Shown piece by piece: positions 18,882-27,839 of a stretch of DNA of 47,135 bases (positions are counted from its first letter, which is position 1; every line of letters begins with the position of its first letter). The position numbers and the translations under genes are program-made. The notes under the pieces are model-generated. The model was not told the origin of the DNA. It was given only the letters and a program-made list of their open reading frames with translations, and ran no database searches. The stretch comes from an uncultured Campylobacterales bacterium (GTDB lineage Bacteria; Campylobacterota; Campylobacteria; Campylobacterales; Sulfurimonadaceae): NCBI GenBank assembly GCA_903885085.1, contig CAISHH010000131.1, forward strand, positions 1 through 47,135. The letters are read 5' to 3'.

Positions 18882-20063
18882 TTAATGACAACCACATCCT
18901 GTGCCACAGCTCTCAGAGCTTTGTTCTGGCTTTGCAGGTGCTTTTGGAGTAGCCGCAGCAGTTGAGCAAGCGCTTACGCCTGGAGGTGTATTTGGCTGAA
19001 TAGCTTGGTTATCTACTCCGCCATCTGCATTTACTTTTTCTATCATAGCCCATACTTTTTCAGCAGCAGCCATATAACGTTTTGCAGTTTCACTTGTTGG
19101 AAGAACATAAACGATAGGTTTCCCCTCATCTCCACCAGTTCTTACAGCCGGCTCAATTGGAATCTCTGCAACGATAGTTGTGTTAAACTCATCAGCCATA
19201 GGTTGTGTCGTGCCTTTTCCAAAGATATCATATTCTACACCAGTATCTGGAGCGATAAAGCCACTCATATTTTCAATGATACCCGCTATTGGAATGTTCA
19301 ATTTTTTGAACATATCTAGAGAGCGGCGTGAATCATCAAGTGAAACCATTTGTGGTGTTGTAACGGTTAGACCTGCAGTTACAGGAACGCTTTGCGCCAA
19401 AGTAAGCTGAGCATCACCGGTTCCTGGAGGCATATCAATAACCAAAACATCTAATTCAGACCATAAGATATCACGTAAGAACTGCTCGATCGCTTTCATG
19501 ATCATAGCTCCACGCCAGATAAGTGACTGACCCTCTTCCATGAGTGAACCCATAGACATCATCTCGATACCATAAGCTTTGATTGGAAGAACTTTATTTC
19601 CGTTGATCTCAGGCTTGAGGCTCTCAACACCAAGCATACGAGGAATATTTGGTCCATAGATATCAGCATCTAAAAGACCTACTTTTTTCCCTTGCATTGC
19701 AAGTGCGATAGCGATATTGACTGATGTAGTTGATTTACCAACTCCACCTTTACCTGAACTTACCATCAAAAAGTTCTTTACTTGCGGAGCGATATTTTTA
19801 CCGCGTGATGAACTCTCGCGAGGCATTTTTGGAGCGGCAACGTTGATATTGATCTCTGTTGCTCCTATTGCTTTTAATTCAGCTGTTGCTTCATCTTTAA
19901 TCTGTGCCGCCACTTCTGGTGCACTTGATGTAATATCAATAGTCAAACTTACCGCCGTACCACTAACATTGATGCTATTAACAAATCCAAAAGTCACGAT
20001 ATCCTTGGTAAAACCTGGATACATTACTTTAGAAAGTGCAGTTTTTACATTTTCTTGAGTCAT
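18882..20063 (-). CDS. mrp: Mrp/NBP35-type iron-sulfur cluster carrier ATPase
   Basis: A 393-residue P-loop protein. Residues 1-75 form a DUF59/MIP18-like domain. GKGGVGKST (104-112) is the deviant Walker A, followed by DADIYGPN and LVIDMPPGTGD. It carries Fe-S clusters to apo-proteins such as MqnE, ThiC and other Fe-S enzymes. The canonical CxxC of the family, expected after ENMSGF, is replaced: the text reads ENMSGFIAPDTG. Instead a long C-terminal tail rich in Ala, Pro and Lys ends in SCGTGCGCH. AGGAG lies upstream of the ATG. Confidence 0.92.
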   Translation of the reverse strand: MTQENVKTALSKVMYPGFTKDIVTFGFVNSINVSGTAVSLTIDITSSAPEVAAQIKDEATAELKAIGATEININVAAPKMPRESSSRGKNIAPQVKNFLMVSSGKGGVGKSTTSVNIAIALAMQGKKVGLLDADIYGPNIPRMLGVESLKPEINGNKVLPIKAYGIEMMSMGSLMEEGQSLIWRGAMIMKAIEQFLRDILWSELDVLVIDMPPGTGDAQLTLAQSVPVTAGLTVTTPQMVSLDDSRRSLDMFKKLNIPIAGIIENMSGFIAPDTGVEYDIFGKGTTQPMADEFNTTIVAEIPIEPAVRTGGDEGKPIVYVLPTSETAKRYMAAAEKVWAMIEKVNADGGVDNQAIQPNTPPGVSACSTAAATPKAPAKPEQSSESCGTGCGCH

Positions 20064-20249
20064 TCTTTCTCCTATAATTTTGTATTGAATTAAATGTTAC
20101 TTTGTCTAAATAGAGTTATATCAAAAGTTCATTAATCTTATCTGAATAGATTATCTCGATCTTTTATTTTCAGCAAAAGAGGATAAAAAGTATCTTGTTT
20201 TACACAATGAAAATAAATAATACCTAGATGTCAAATAAAATGAAGTAAA

Positions 20250-20274
20250 ATCGCCGTCCGCGTGGGACAACGAT
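20250..20274 (-). terminator. Possible thiC terminator hairpin
   Basis: ATCG/CGAT outer arms, a CC/AA internal loop and GTCC/GGAC inner arms around GCGTG. It starts 7 bp past the thiC stop and is followed on the minus strand by a T-rich stretch. The stem is short, so this is tentative. Confidence 0.4.
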
Positions 20275-20280
20275 AGAAAG

Positions 20281-21666
<1,386 letters not shown>

Positions 21667-21805
21667 CTATTTTCAAACTCTTTATGTACTTATACAAGAG
21701 GGCACAAAAATCTACCATCTCTATAATCATTCATATAAAATATTTCAACTAGTTTTAAAGTTATAGAATTTTACACAAACAAGATAAAAAAAAGCTTTTT
21801 ATATG

Positions 21806-21811
21806 TATAAT
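21806..21811 (+). promoter_or_regulatory. Candidate -10 box for the ispDF operon
   Basis: TATAAT 32 bp before the TTG start of ispDF, in an AT-rich leader with AGGAGA just before the start. No -35 match is visible. Confidence 0.5.
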
Positions 21812-21843
21812 TTCGTAACAGTTTTACCGATACAGGAGACTTT

Positions 21844-22965
21844 TTGTCTGATTTAACGCTCATAATACTTGCTGCTGGAGATTCTACACGTTTTAAAACC
21901 CCCGTTAAGAAGCAATGGCTCCGAATCGGCATGGAGCCTTTATGGAATTTTGTAGCTTCTAGATTTGAAAAAACAGAAAAATTTTCCAAAATCATCATTA
22001 CAGCTTCAAAAAACGATGTTTCATTTATGCACAGCTACACAGAACATCAGGTCATCCAAGGCGGAGCAACTCGTCAAGAATCACTCAAAAATGCTCTCTT
22101 ACATGTAAGCACTCCTTATGTTCTCGTCACAGATGTTGCACGTGCCTGTATCAGCGATCTTCTGTTACAAAGAATTTTAGATAAAAAAGATAAAGCCGAC
22201 TGCATCATTCCTGCCTTACATGTAAGCGATACTATTGTTTATGAACACGACACTGTAGATCGAAATAAAATCCTCCGCATCCAAACACCTCAACTTTCAC
22301 GCACAGATGCTTTGAAGCAAGCACTCCGAACTGAGACTGAATATACAGATGAAAGTAGTGCCATCGTTGCAAACGGCGGCACAAGAGTTTTTGTTGATGG
22401 TGAAGATGAGGCATTTAAACTCACATTTGCTGGAGATATCAAAGAACTCGGATGTTTACAAGCACCCTCAAATGTTACATTAGTCGGCAACGGTTTTGAT
22501 GTTCATGCTTTTGATGATAAGGGTGAAATGTTTTTATGCGGTGTGAAAGTCGAAAGTGATTTTGGATTTCTTGCGCACAGTGATGGCGACGTTGCAATTC
22601 ACTCACTTATCGATGCACTTTTGGGAGCTGCTGGGATGGGTGATATAGGAATGCTTTTCCCTGATAATGACGCTATATATAAGGGAATTGATTCAAAGAT
22701 ACTTTTACAAGATGTCGTCAAAAAGCTTACAGGCTTTGGATATGCAATTGTAAACGTCGATATCACTATCATCGCAGAAACTCCACGTATCGGAAAATAT
22801 AAAGATGAGATGAGAAAAACTCTCTCAAAAATACTTGAAATCCCCATATTTTGTGTAAATGTCAAAGCGACAACTACGGAAAAACTTGGATTTATAGGAC
22901 GCAACGAGGGTGTTGGCGTTCTTTGTACTGCATCATTAAACTACTACAATTGGACAAATAAGTGA
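21844..22965 (+). CDS. ispDF: Bifunctional IspD/IspF isoprenoid enzyme
   Basis: A 373-residue fusion for the MEP pathway. Residues 1 to about 215 are IspD (LAAGDSTRFKTPVKKQWL is the CTP-binding loop), making CDP-methylerythritol. From about 218, GNGFDVHAFDDKG, AHSDGDVAIH and DIGMLFPD mark IspF, which cyclises CDP-ME-2-phosphate. Such fusions are normal in Campylobacterota. It starts with TTG at 21844 behind AGGAGA. Two palindromes at 22099-22108 and 22216-22225 are both read as LHVS and lie only 117 bp apart. The end overlaps the next gene by GTGA. Confidence 0.97.
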   Translation: MSDLTLIILAAGDSTRFKTPVKKQWLRIGMEPLWNFVASRFEKTEKFSKIIITASKNDVSFMHSYTEHQVIQGGATRQESLKNALLHVSTPYVLVTDVARACISDLLLQRILDKKDKADCIIPALHVSDTIVYEHDTVDRNKILRIQTPQLSRTDALKQALRTETEYTDESSAIVANGGTRVFVDGEDEAFKLTFAGDIKELGCLQAPSNVTLVGNGFDVHAFDDKGEMFLCGVKVESDFGFLAHSDGDVAIHSLIDALLGAAGMGDIGMLFPDNDAIYKGIDSKILLQDVVKKLTGFGYAIVNVDITIIAETPRIGKYKDEMRKTLSKILEIPIFCVNVKATTTEKLGFIGRNEGVGVLCTASLNYYNWTNK

Positions 22966-23849
22966 AAATATTAATTATCGAAAATGAGATCTATTTAGCA
23001 CAAAGCATTGCAACAAAACTGGGTGAACTCGGTCACATCTGTGACATGTGTACCTCTACGAAAGATGCCCTAAAAAGTAATCTTTATGATGTCGTTTTAC
23101 TCTCTACCAATATCAATGGTCAAGATTTCAATCCTATTATTGAAGCTTTCAAAAAGTCTATTGTTATATTGATGGTTTCATATATCAGCAATGATACTGT
23201 CTCAAAACCACTCTCCTTAGGCGCAAAAGATTACATTCTTAAGCCCTTTATGATAGAAGAACTCATCCGAAAAATCAACCATTTTCAAGATTATGAACGT
23301 CTAAAGCATCAATCAGAATCATATGAGCGATACCTTAATCACAATTTTGCATCTATTACTGATGAACCAAATATTTCAAATATGGAACTTCCGATTTTTA
23401 TCTCGTGTAATTTTCAAAAGTATTCAGATTCATTTGCTTTTAAATATGCAAATAAACAAAATAAGCCACTCTATTTTGTCTCTTTAACTAATCCTAAAGC
23501 GATAAGTGAAATCTCGATGCTACCAATTAGCACCATCATCTATGTTACAGATTTTCAAGTGATCAAAAAGTCTGATAAAAAAGAGTTTTTGGATCTTATT
23601 AAAGGGAGAAATGTTATTGTTTCTAGTACAGATAAGATAGATGATGTAGACTATGAGATCATCGATATCAAAAGTGATAACAACATTTTCGATCAAAGTG
23701 ACATCCTTCCTATCGAGGATTATGTCAAATATATTGTGTTAAACTACCAACATAAATTTCCAGATACAGAACTCTCTAAAAAACTTGGAATATCTCGAAA
23801 AAGCTTATGGGAAAAGAGAAAGAAATATGGCATCGCAAAGAAAAAATAG
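22962..23849 (+). CDS. Orphan atypical response regulator, HP1021/CemR-like
   Basis: A 295-residue protein starting with GTG in a GTGA overlap with ispDF. The first 110 residues are a receiver domain, but the phospho-acceptor Asp is replaced by Ser48 (DVVLLSTNING) and the acidic pocket reads IIENE. The Lys of KPF is present. The C-terminus (about 262-295; LSKKLGISRKSLWEKRKKYG) is a Fis-type helix-turn-helix. This layout and the neighbours (ispDF, Sat-like, pgpA) match the HP1021/Cj1608 regulators, which bind DNA without phosphorylation and control metabolism, redox response and replication initiation. No partner kinase is nearby, as expected. Confidence 0.85.
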   Translation: MKILIIENEIYLAQSIATKLGELGHICDMCTSTKDALKSNLYDVVLLSTNINGQDFNPIIEAFKKSIVILMVSYISNDTVSKPLSLGAKDYILKPFMIEELIRKINHFQDYERLKHQSESYERYLNHNFASITDEPNISNMELPIFISCNFQKYSDSFAFKYANKQNKPLYFVSLTNPKAISEISMLPISTIIYVTDFQVIKKSDKKEFLDLIKGRNVIVSSTDKIDDVDYEIIDIKSDNNIFDQSDILPIEDYVKYIVLNYQHKFPDTELSKKLGISRKSLWEKRKKYGIAKKK

Positions 23850-25017
23850 AGTTCTTGTAATCGACTCTGAAGCGGCTTCAGCTTTAGAGTTTTTAAAAGC
23901 TGGGCTTTTATATCCAGTTGTCTCATTAATGAATAAAACTGAAGTTTCGGAAGTTCTCTCAACCTCAACAGTAAATAAAAAAATATTTCCCTTTCCTTTT
24001 ATCCTTGCACCCTCTGGAAAACGTAATGAAGTGGTTCTTCAAGAGATGCATGCAGGTGAAAAACTTGATCTTATATGTAATGGAGAGCTCTTTGCCACAC
24101 TTATTGTAGAAGAGGTTTTTGAGATTGACCCAAAAGAGAGGCTTCGCCATATCTACGGAACAGATGATGAAACACATCCGGGAGTAAGATCGACTAGTAA
24201 AAGACTTGGTAAATATGCTGTTTGTGGTGATTATACACTCGCTCATGAGATTCCAGATCTTCATAAAGAGTATATCAAAGAAGCTATAGAGCTCTTAAAT
24301 GCTAAAAATATCACGGCTATTATGATGGCAGTAAATCCTCTTCATCGTGCACACGAGAAGCTTATAAGACAATCTTTAGAGTCAAGTGATCTGACTGTCA
24401 TATTTCTACTCAAGCCTTATGAAACTGCTGACCTTCAATATAACCTCAGATATGAAGCTTTGAAATACTTTATTGACAACTATTTACCAAAAAATAGAGT
24501 TATTATTGTTCCATTGGAAACTAACTATATCTTTGCAGGGATCAATGAGATCATCATCGATGCTATTGTTGCAAAAAACTATGGCTGTACAAAACTTACC
24601 ATTGGACCAAATCATGCAGGTCTTGGGATGTATTATGATAGCAATACAAACAAATCTATTCTTGATCGTGTAACTGATATTGGCATCAATATCTCTATTG
24701 CAAGTGAATATGTTTACTGCAATATATGTAAAACACTTGTCAGTACAAATACCTGTCCACATGGTCAGCACCACCATATCTCTTATCATGCAGAGTCTAT
24801 TTTGGAACTTTTAAAACTTGGTATTGTTCCTCCAGCAGTACTTGTGAGAAAAGAGATCTCGGCGCTTTTGCTCTCAAAAATGTTTAAAAATAGATTTAAA
24901 AATCTTGAAAAGATGTATTACAATCTTCTTCCTATCGGCGGCCTTTTAGAGAGCCATACGGAAGAAGAGTTTTACAAAGAACTTATGAATCTTTACCAGA
25001 CAACATCACTTACTTAG
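23827..25017 (+). CDS. ATP-sulfurylase-like protein with altered active site
   Basis: The start at 23827 is chosen because AGAAAG precedes it and the homologous part begins there; it overlaps the regulator gene by 23 bp and gives 396 residues. The fold is that of Sat: an N-terminal PUA-like domain, then a nucleotidyltransferase with HRAHE (173-177). The expected QxRNP reads MAVNP (167-171) and GRDHAG reads GPNHAG (260-265), so the sulfate- and ATP-contacting Arg residues are lost. Cys298, Cys301, Cys310 and His312 form the usual zinc knuckle. The C. jejuni counterpart (Cj1609) holds the same place. It probably does not make APS in the normal way; the real function is unknown. Confidence 0.75.
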   Translation: MASQRKNRVLVIDSEAASALEFLKAGLLYPVVSLMNKTEVSEVLSTSTVNKKIFPFPFILAPSGKRNEVVLQEMHAGEKLDLICNGELFATLIVEEVFEIDPKERLRHIYGTDDETHPGVRSTSKRLGKYAVCGDYTLAHEIPDLHKEYIKEAIELLNAKNITAIMMAVNPLHRAHEKLIRQSLESSDLTVIFLLKPYETADLQYNLRYEALKYFIDNYLPKNRVIIVPLETNYIFAGINEIIIDAIVAKNYGCTKLTIGPNHAGLGMYYDSNTNKSILDRVTDIGINISIASEYVYCNICKTLVSTNTCPHGQHHHISYHAESILELLKLGIVPPAVLVRKEISALLLSKMFKNRFKNLEKMYYNLLPIGGLLESHTEEEFYKELMNLYQTTSLT

Positions 25018-25024
25018 GATTTTA

Positions 25025-25534
25025 ATGAACCGTTTTTTTATCACTCTATTTTACAGTGGACTCTCGCCAAAGGCTCCTGGAACGATGGGTTCTATAGTCG
25101 CACTGCTTATTGGAATTCCTGCCCTTGCCTATCTTGGTAATCAGCTTATGTTTACACTTACTCTGCTTATCTCAGCGATTGCTATCAAAGAGATCAATCG
25201 CTATGAAGCGTCAAGTGCTACTCATGATGATAAAAGTATCGTCATTGACGAACTTGCGGGAATGTGGTTTGCCCTTTCTTTTGCACCAGGGACGATGCTA
25301 AACTTCAGTGATATTTTTGATTTTTCTAATGGTTTTTTGATTCAATCACTTTTAGCATTTGTACTTTTTAGATATTTTGATATAGCAAAACCTTCCATAA
25401 TAGGAAGAATCGATAGAAATATGAGCGGAGGTCTTGGAGTGATGCTCGATGATATCGTTGCAGGTTTTGCCGCTGGAATATCTGCAGCGGTTTTATGGCA
25501 AGTATGGTTAAAACTTCTACCATATTTTGTATAG
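25025..25534 (+). CDS. pgpA: Phosphatidylglycerophosphatase A
   Basis: A 169-residue integral membrane enzyme removing phosphate from phosphatidylglycerol phosphate. The family motifs are GLSPKAPGTMGS near the N-terminus, SIVIDELAGMW in the middle (VDEVVGMW in E. coli) and the C-terminal GGLGVMLDDIVAGFAAG with the metal-binding DD. It is the last gene of the ispDF operon, 7 bp after the Sat-like gene. Confidence 0.94.
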   Translation: MNRFFITLFYSGLSPKAPGTMGSIVALLIGIPALAYLGNQLMFTLTLLISAIAIKEINRYEASSATHDDKSIVIDELAGMWFALSFAPGTMLNFSDIFDFSNGFLIQSLLAFVLFRYFDIAKPSIIGRIDRNMSGGLGVMLDDIVAGFAAGISAAVLWQVWLKLLPYFV

Positions 25535-25540
25535 AAAAGC

Positions 25541-25571
25541 CTTACACCCACAGGGCACTCCGCATGTAGAG
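25541..25571. repeat. Intergenic split-palindrome repeat, copy 1
   Basis: Begins with CTTACACCCA and ends CGCATGTAGAG, sharing layout and most bases with the copy at 41611-41640. It lies just past pgpA in a convergent gap. See the finding on split palindromes. Confidence 0.6.
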
Positions 25572-25576
25572 TGCCC
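25553..25576. terminator. Bidirectional terminator-like hairpin between pgpA and gdhA
   Basis: GGGCACTC (25553-25560) and GAGTGCCC (25569-25576) are perfect 8-bp GC-rich arms around CGCATGTA. It lies between the convergent pgpA and gdhA stops. A second palindrome, TCTACGTAGA, follows at 25577-25586. There is no strong T-run. Confidence 0.55.
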
Positions 25577-25618
25577 TCTACGTAGAAATATATCTTGGAT
25601 TTAAGAGTTTAATAAATC

Positions 25619-26977
25619 TTAAATCCCCTCAGCAATCATCGCATCAGCAACACGTTTAAATCCTGCGATATTTGCCCCATCTATGTAATTCCCTTCCACT
25701 CCATAATCTTTTGCTGTTAAAGCGATCCGCTTACAAATCTGTTGCATTGTTTCTTTGAGCTTTTCGTCCACTTTTGCAAAAGACCATTTTTGCATAGACG
25801 CATTTTGACTCATCTCAAACTCACTCACAGAAACTCCACCAGCATTTGCAGCTTTTGCAGGAGCGAAACATATTTTATGAGATAAAAAGAGCTCCGTAGC
25901 TTCCGGAGTTGAAGGCATATTTGCTCCCTCACTCACTGAAACACAACCGTTTTTTATAAGATTATCTGCATCAACCTTTGTCAGCTCATTTTGCGTCGCA
26001 CATGGAAATGCTGCATAACAAGGAATTGCCCAGACAGAATGTCCTCCATCAGGATAATCGGCTACTGGAATATAATTAGCCGCTCTATTGACGCTCAGGT
26101 ACTCTTCTAGAGAAGCACGTTTTTCAAGTTTGATCTCTTTAATCAATTTTAAATCAATTCCTCGGCTATCATATAATGTCCCCGCAGAATCCGAACAACT
26201 AACAACTATGGCTCCAAGAGACTGCAGTTTTTCTATAGTATAGATTGCTACATTTCCTGCTCCACTAACTGTGCAGACTTTCCCTTTAAGTGGCTCTTTT
26301 CTCTCATGCTCCAGCATTGCTTCTGTAAAATAAACAACACCATATCCTGTTGCTTCGGGGCGCATCAAAGAGCCACCAAAGATAAAAGGTTTTCCAGTTA
26401 GAACACCATCATATGTAGATGTTATTTTTTTATACTCACCAAAAAGATACCCTATCTCACGTGCACCTACGCCAATGTCACCTGCTGGCACATCCATTCT
26501 CGGCCCGATGTATTTGTGTAGTTCTGTCATAAAAGCAGAACAAAACTTCATAATTTCAAAATCACTTTTACCTTTAGGATCAAAATCACTTCCACCCTTT
26601 GCCCCGCCTATTGGCAAACCTGTAAGCGAATTTTTAAGTATTTGCTCAAATCCTAAAAATTTGAGTATTCCCTCATTTACTGTTGGATGAAAGCGAAGTC
26701 CTCCTTTATATGGTCCAAGAGAGTTGTTAAACTGTACTCTATATCCTGTGTTTACCTGAATAACTTGCTTATCATCCATCCATGTAACTTTAAATTTTAT
26801 GATTCTATCGGGAATGATGAGACGATCTAAAATGGCATATCTTTTATACTTTGCATCTGATTCAAGTAAAGGTGTAATAGAGGTAATTACCTCTTCCATT
26901 GCCTGAAAAAATATTGCATCATCCGCACAATTTGAGTGTTTAAATTTATCAAATTCATTTTTTATAATATCTAACAT
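25619..26977 (-). CDS. gdhA: NADP-type glutamate dehydrogenase
   Basis: A 452-residue enzyme fixing ammonium onto 2-oxoglutarate. YKGGLRFHPTVNEGILKFLGFEQ contains the substrate Lys, followed by GLPIGGAKGGSDFDPKGKS with the catalytic Lys and DVPAGDIGVGAREIGYLFG. The Rossmann motif is VSGAGNVAIYTIEKL. Length and motifs are those of the hexameric bacterial NADP form. GGAG precedes the ATG. With glnD and glmS in the window it adds to a nitrogen-assimilation theme, though on a separate transcript. Confidence 0.96.
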   Translation of the reverse strand: MLDIIKNEFDKFKHSNCADDAIFFQAMEEVITSITPLLESDAKYKRYAILDRLIIPDRIIKFKVTWMDDKQVIQVNTGYRVQFNNSLGPYKGGLRFHPTVNEGILKFLGFEQILKNSLTGLPIGGAKGGSDFDPKGKSDFEIMKFCSAFMTELHKYIGPRMDVPAGDIGVGAREIGYLFGEYKKITSTYDGVLTGKPFIFGGSLMRPEATGYGVVYFTEAMLEHERKEPLKGKVCTVSGAGNVAIYTIEKLQSLGAIVVSCSDSAGTLYDSRGIDLKLIKEIKLEKRASLEEYLSVNRAANYIPVADYPDGGHSVWAIPCYAAFPCATQNELTKVDADNLIKNGCVSVSEGANMPSTPEATELFLSHKICFAPAKAANAGGVSVSEFEMSQNASMQKWSFAKVDEKLKETMQQICKRIALTAKDYGVEGNYIDGANIAGFKRVADAMIAEGI

Positions 26978-27005
26978 CTTTTCTCCATCTGACTTAATCT
27001 CATTT

Positions 27006-27014
27006 ATTATAGCA
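27006..27014 (-). promoter_or_regulatory. Extended -10 promoter for gdhA
   Basis: TGCTATAAT on the minus strand, 29 bp before the gdhA ATG, is a consensus extended -10 element (TGnTATAAT). A promoter in this 49-bp gap separates gdhA from the permease gene upstream. Confidence 0.6.
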
Positions 27015-27026
27015 GATGTTAAAAAA

Positions 27027-27827
27027 TTAGCTTCTAATCTCTTTTTGATTTGTTAACTGTTGTAAAAAGTTTGAAATATTTATGAGTGAAAAAGTAATCA
27101 AAAAAATCAAAAGTCCAGGAAAAAAGCTGACCCACCAAGCGATTTGTATTACCTCTTTTCCATCACTCATAATACTTCCCCAACTCATCTGCGGAGCCAC
27201 AATACCAAGACCTAAAAAGCTCAAAGCCGATTCTGAAAGGATCGCACCGCCAACTCCAAAAGTAAAACTGACAAAAAATATTGGTGCTAAAAGCGGCACA
27301 TAATATTTTAAAATTATCTTTGCCTTGGAAACATTAGCAATACGAAGTATCTTAATATAAGGCTGTGCGTTAATAGAGTAGCTTTCACTTCTTACGAGTC
27401 TCGCTGTTGTCATCCATCCAGTTATAGAGATGATAAGGACAAGTACCCAAACCGAGGCGTTCACATAACTCACAAGCGCTAAGAGTAAAAAGAAAGTTGG
27501 AAAAGTTAAAAATAAATCTACTATTAAAACAAAAGTTTTATCTGTTTTACCTTTAAAATATCCTGCAGTAGCACCGACTATAAGACCAATAAATGTGGAT
27601 AAAAAGGCACTGAGTATTCCAATGAGTAAAGAAACCTGTCCTCCTTCTATGAGACGGGCAAGAAGATCACGACCTAGTCTGTCAGTTCCAAGAAGATATG
27701 TAGGTGAAGGTGCACTTAATATTGCGCTTACATGTAAGACCGTTGGAGAAACGGAATAAAATAAAGATCCTACAAAACTAAAAAGCATTACAAAAATTAA
27801 AATCGCAATGCTAAAGTAAGGAATCAA
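27027..27827 (-). CDS. ABC transporter permease, DppC/OppC type (orphan)
   Basis: A 266-residue inner-membrane permease with about six helices. LLGTDRLGRDLLARLIEGG and VSLLIGILSAFLSTFIG are typical DppC N-terminal segments. The EAA loop that contacts the ATPase is in SESALSFLGLGIVAPQMSWG. The best start is TTG at 27827, with a poor ribosome site, 12 bp after flgK. No binding protein, DppB partner or ATPase is adjacent, so partners must be encoded elsewhere. The palindrome at 27728-27737 is read as LHVS. The substrate could be peptides, nickel or another small solute. Confidence 0.85.
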   Translation of the reverse strand: MIPYFSIAILIFVMLFSFVGSLFYSVSPTVLHVSAILSAPSPTYLLGTDRLGRDLLARLIEGGQVSLLIGILSAFLSTFIGLIVGATAGYFKGKTDKTFVLIVDLFLTFPTFFLLLALVSYVNASVWVLVLIISITGWMTTARLVRSESYSINAQPYIKILRIANVSKAKIILKYYVPLLAPIFFVSFTFGVGGAILSESALSFLGLGIVAPQMSWGSIMSDGKEVIQIAWWVSFFPGLLIFLITFSLINISNFLQQLTNQKEIRS

Positions 27828-27839
27828 ATAAAAATCACT

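Noticed and set aside
23785-23826. Longer start for the Sat-like gene
   Set aside because: It would lie deep inside the regulator's HTH coding region with no ribosome site; the ATG at 23827 has AGAAAG upstream.
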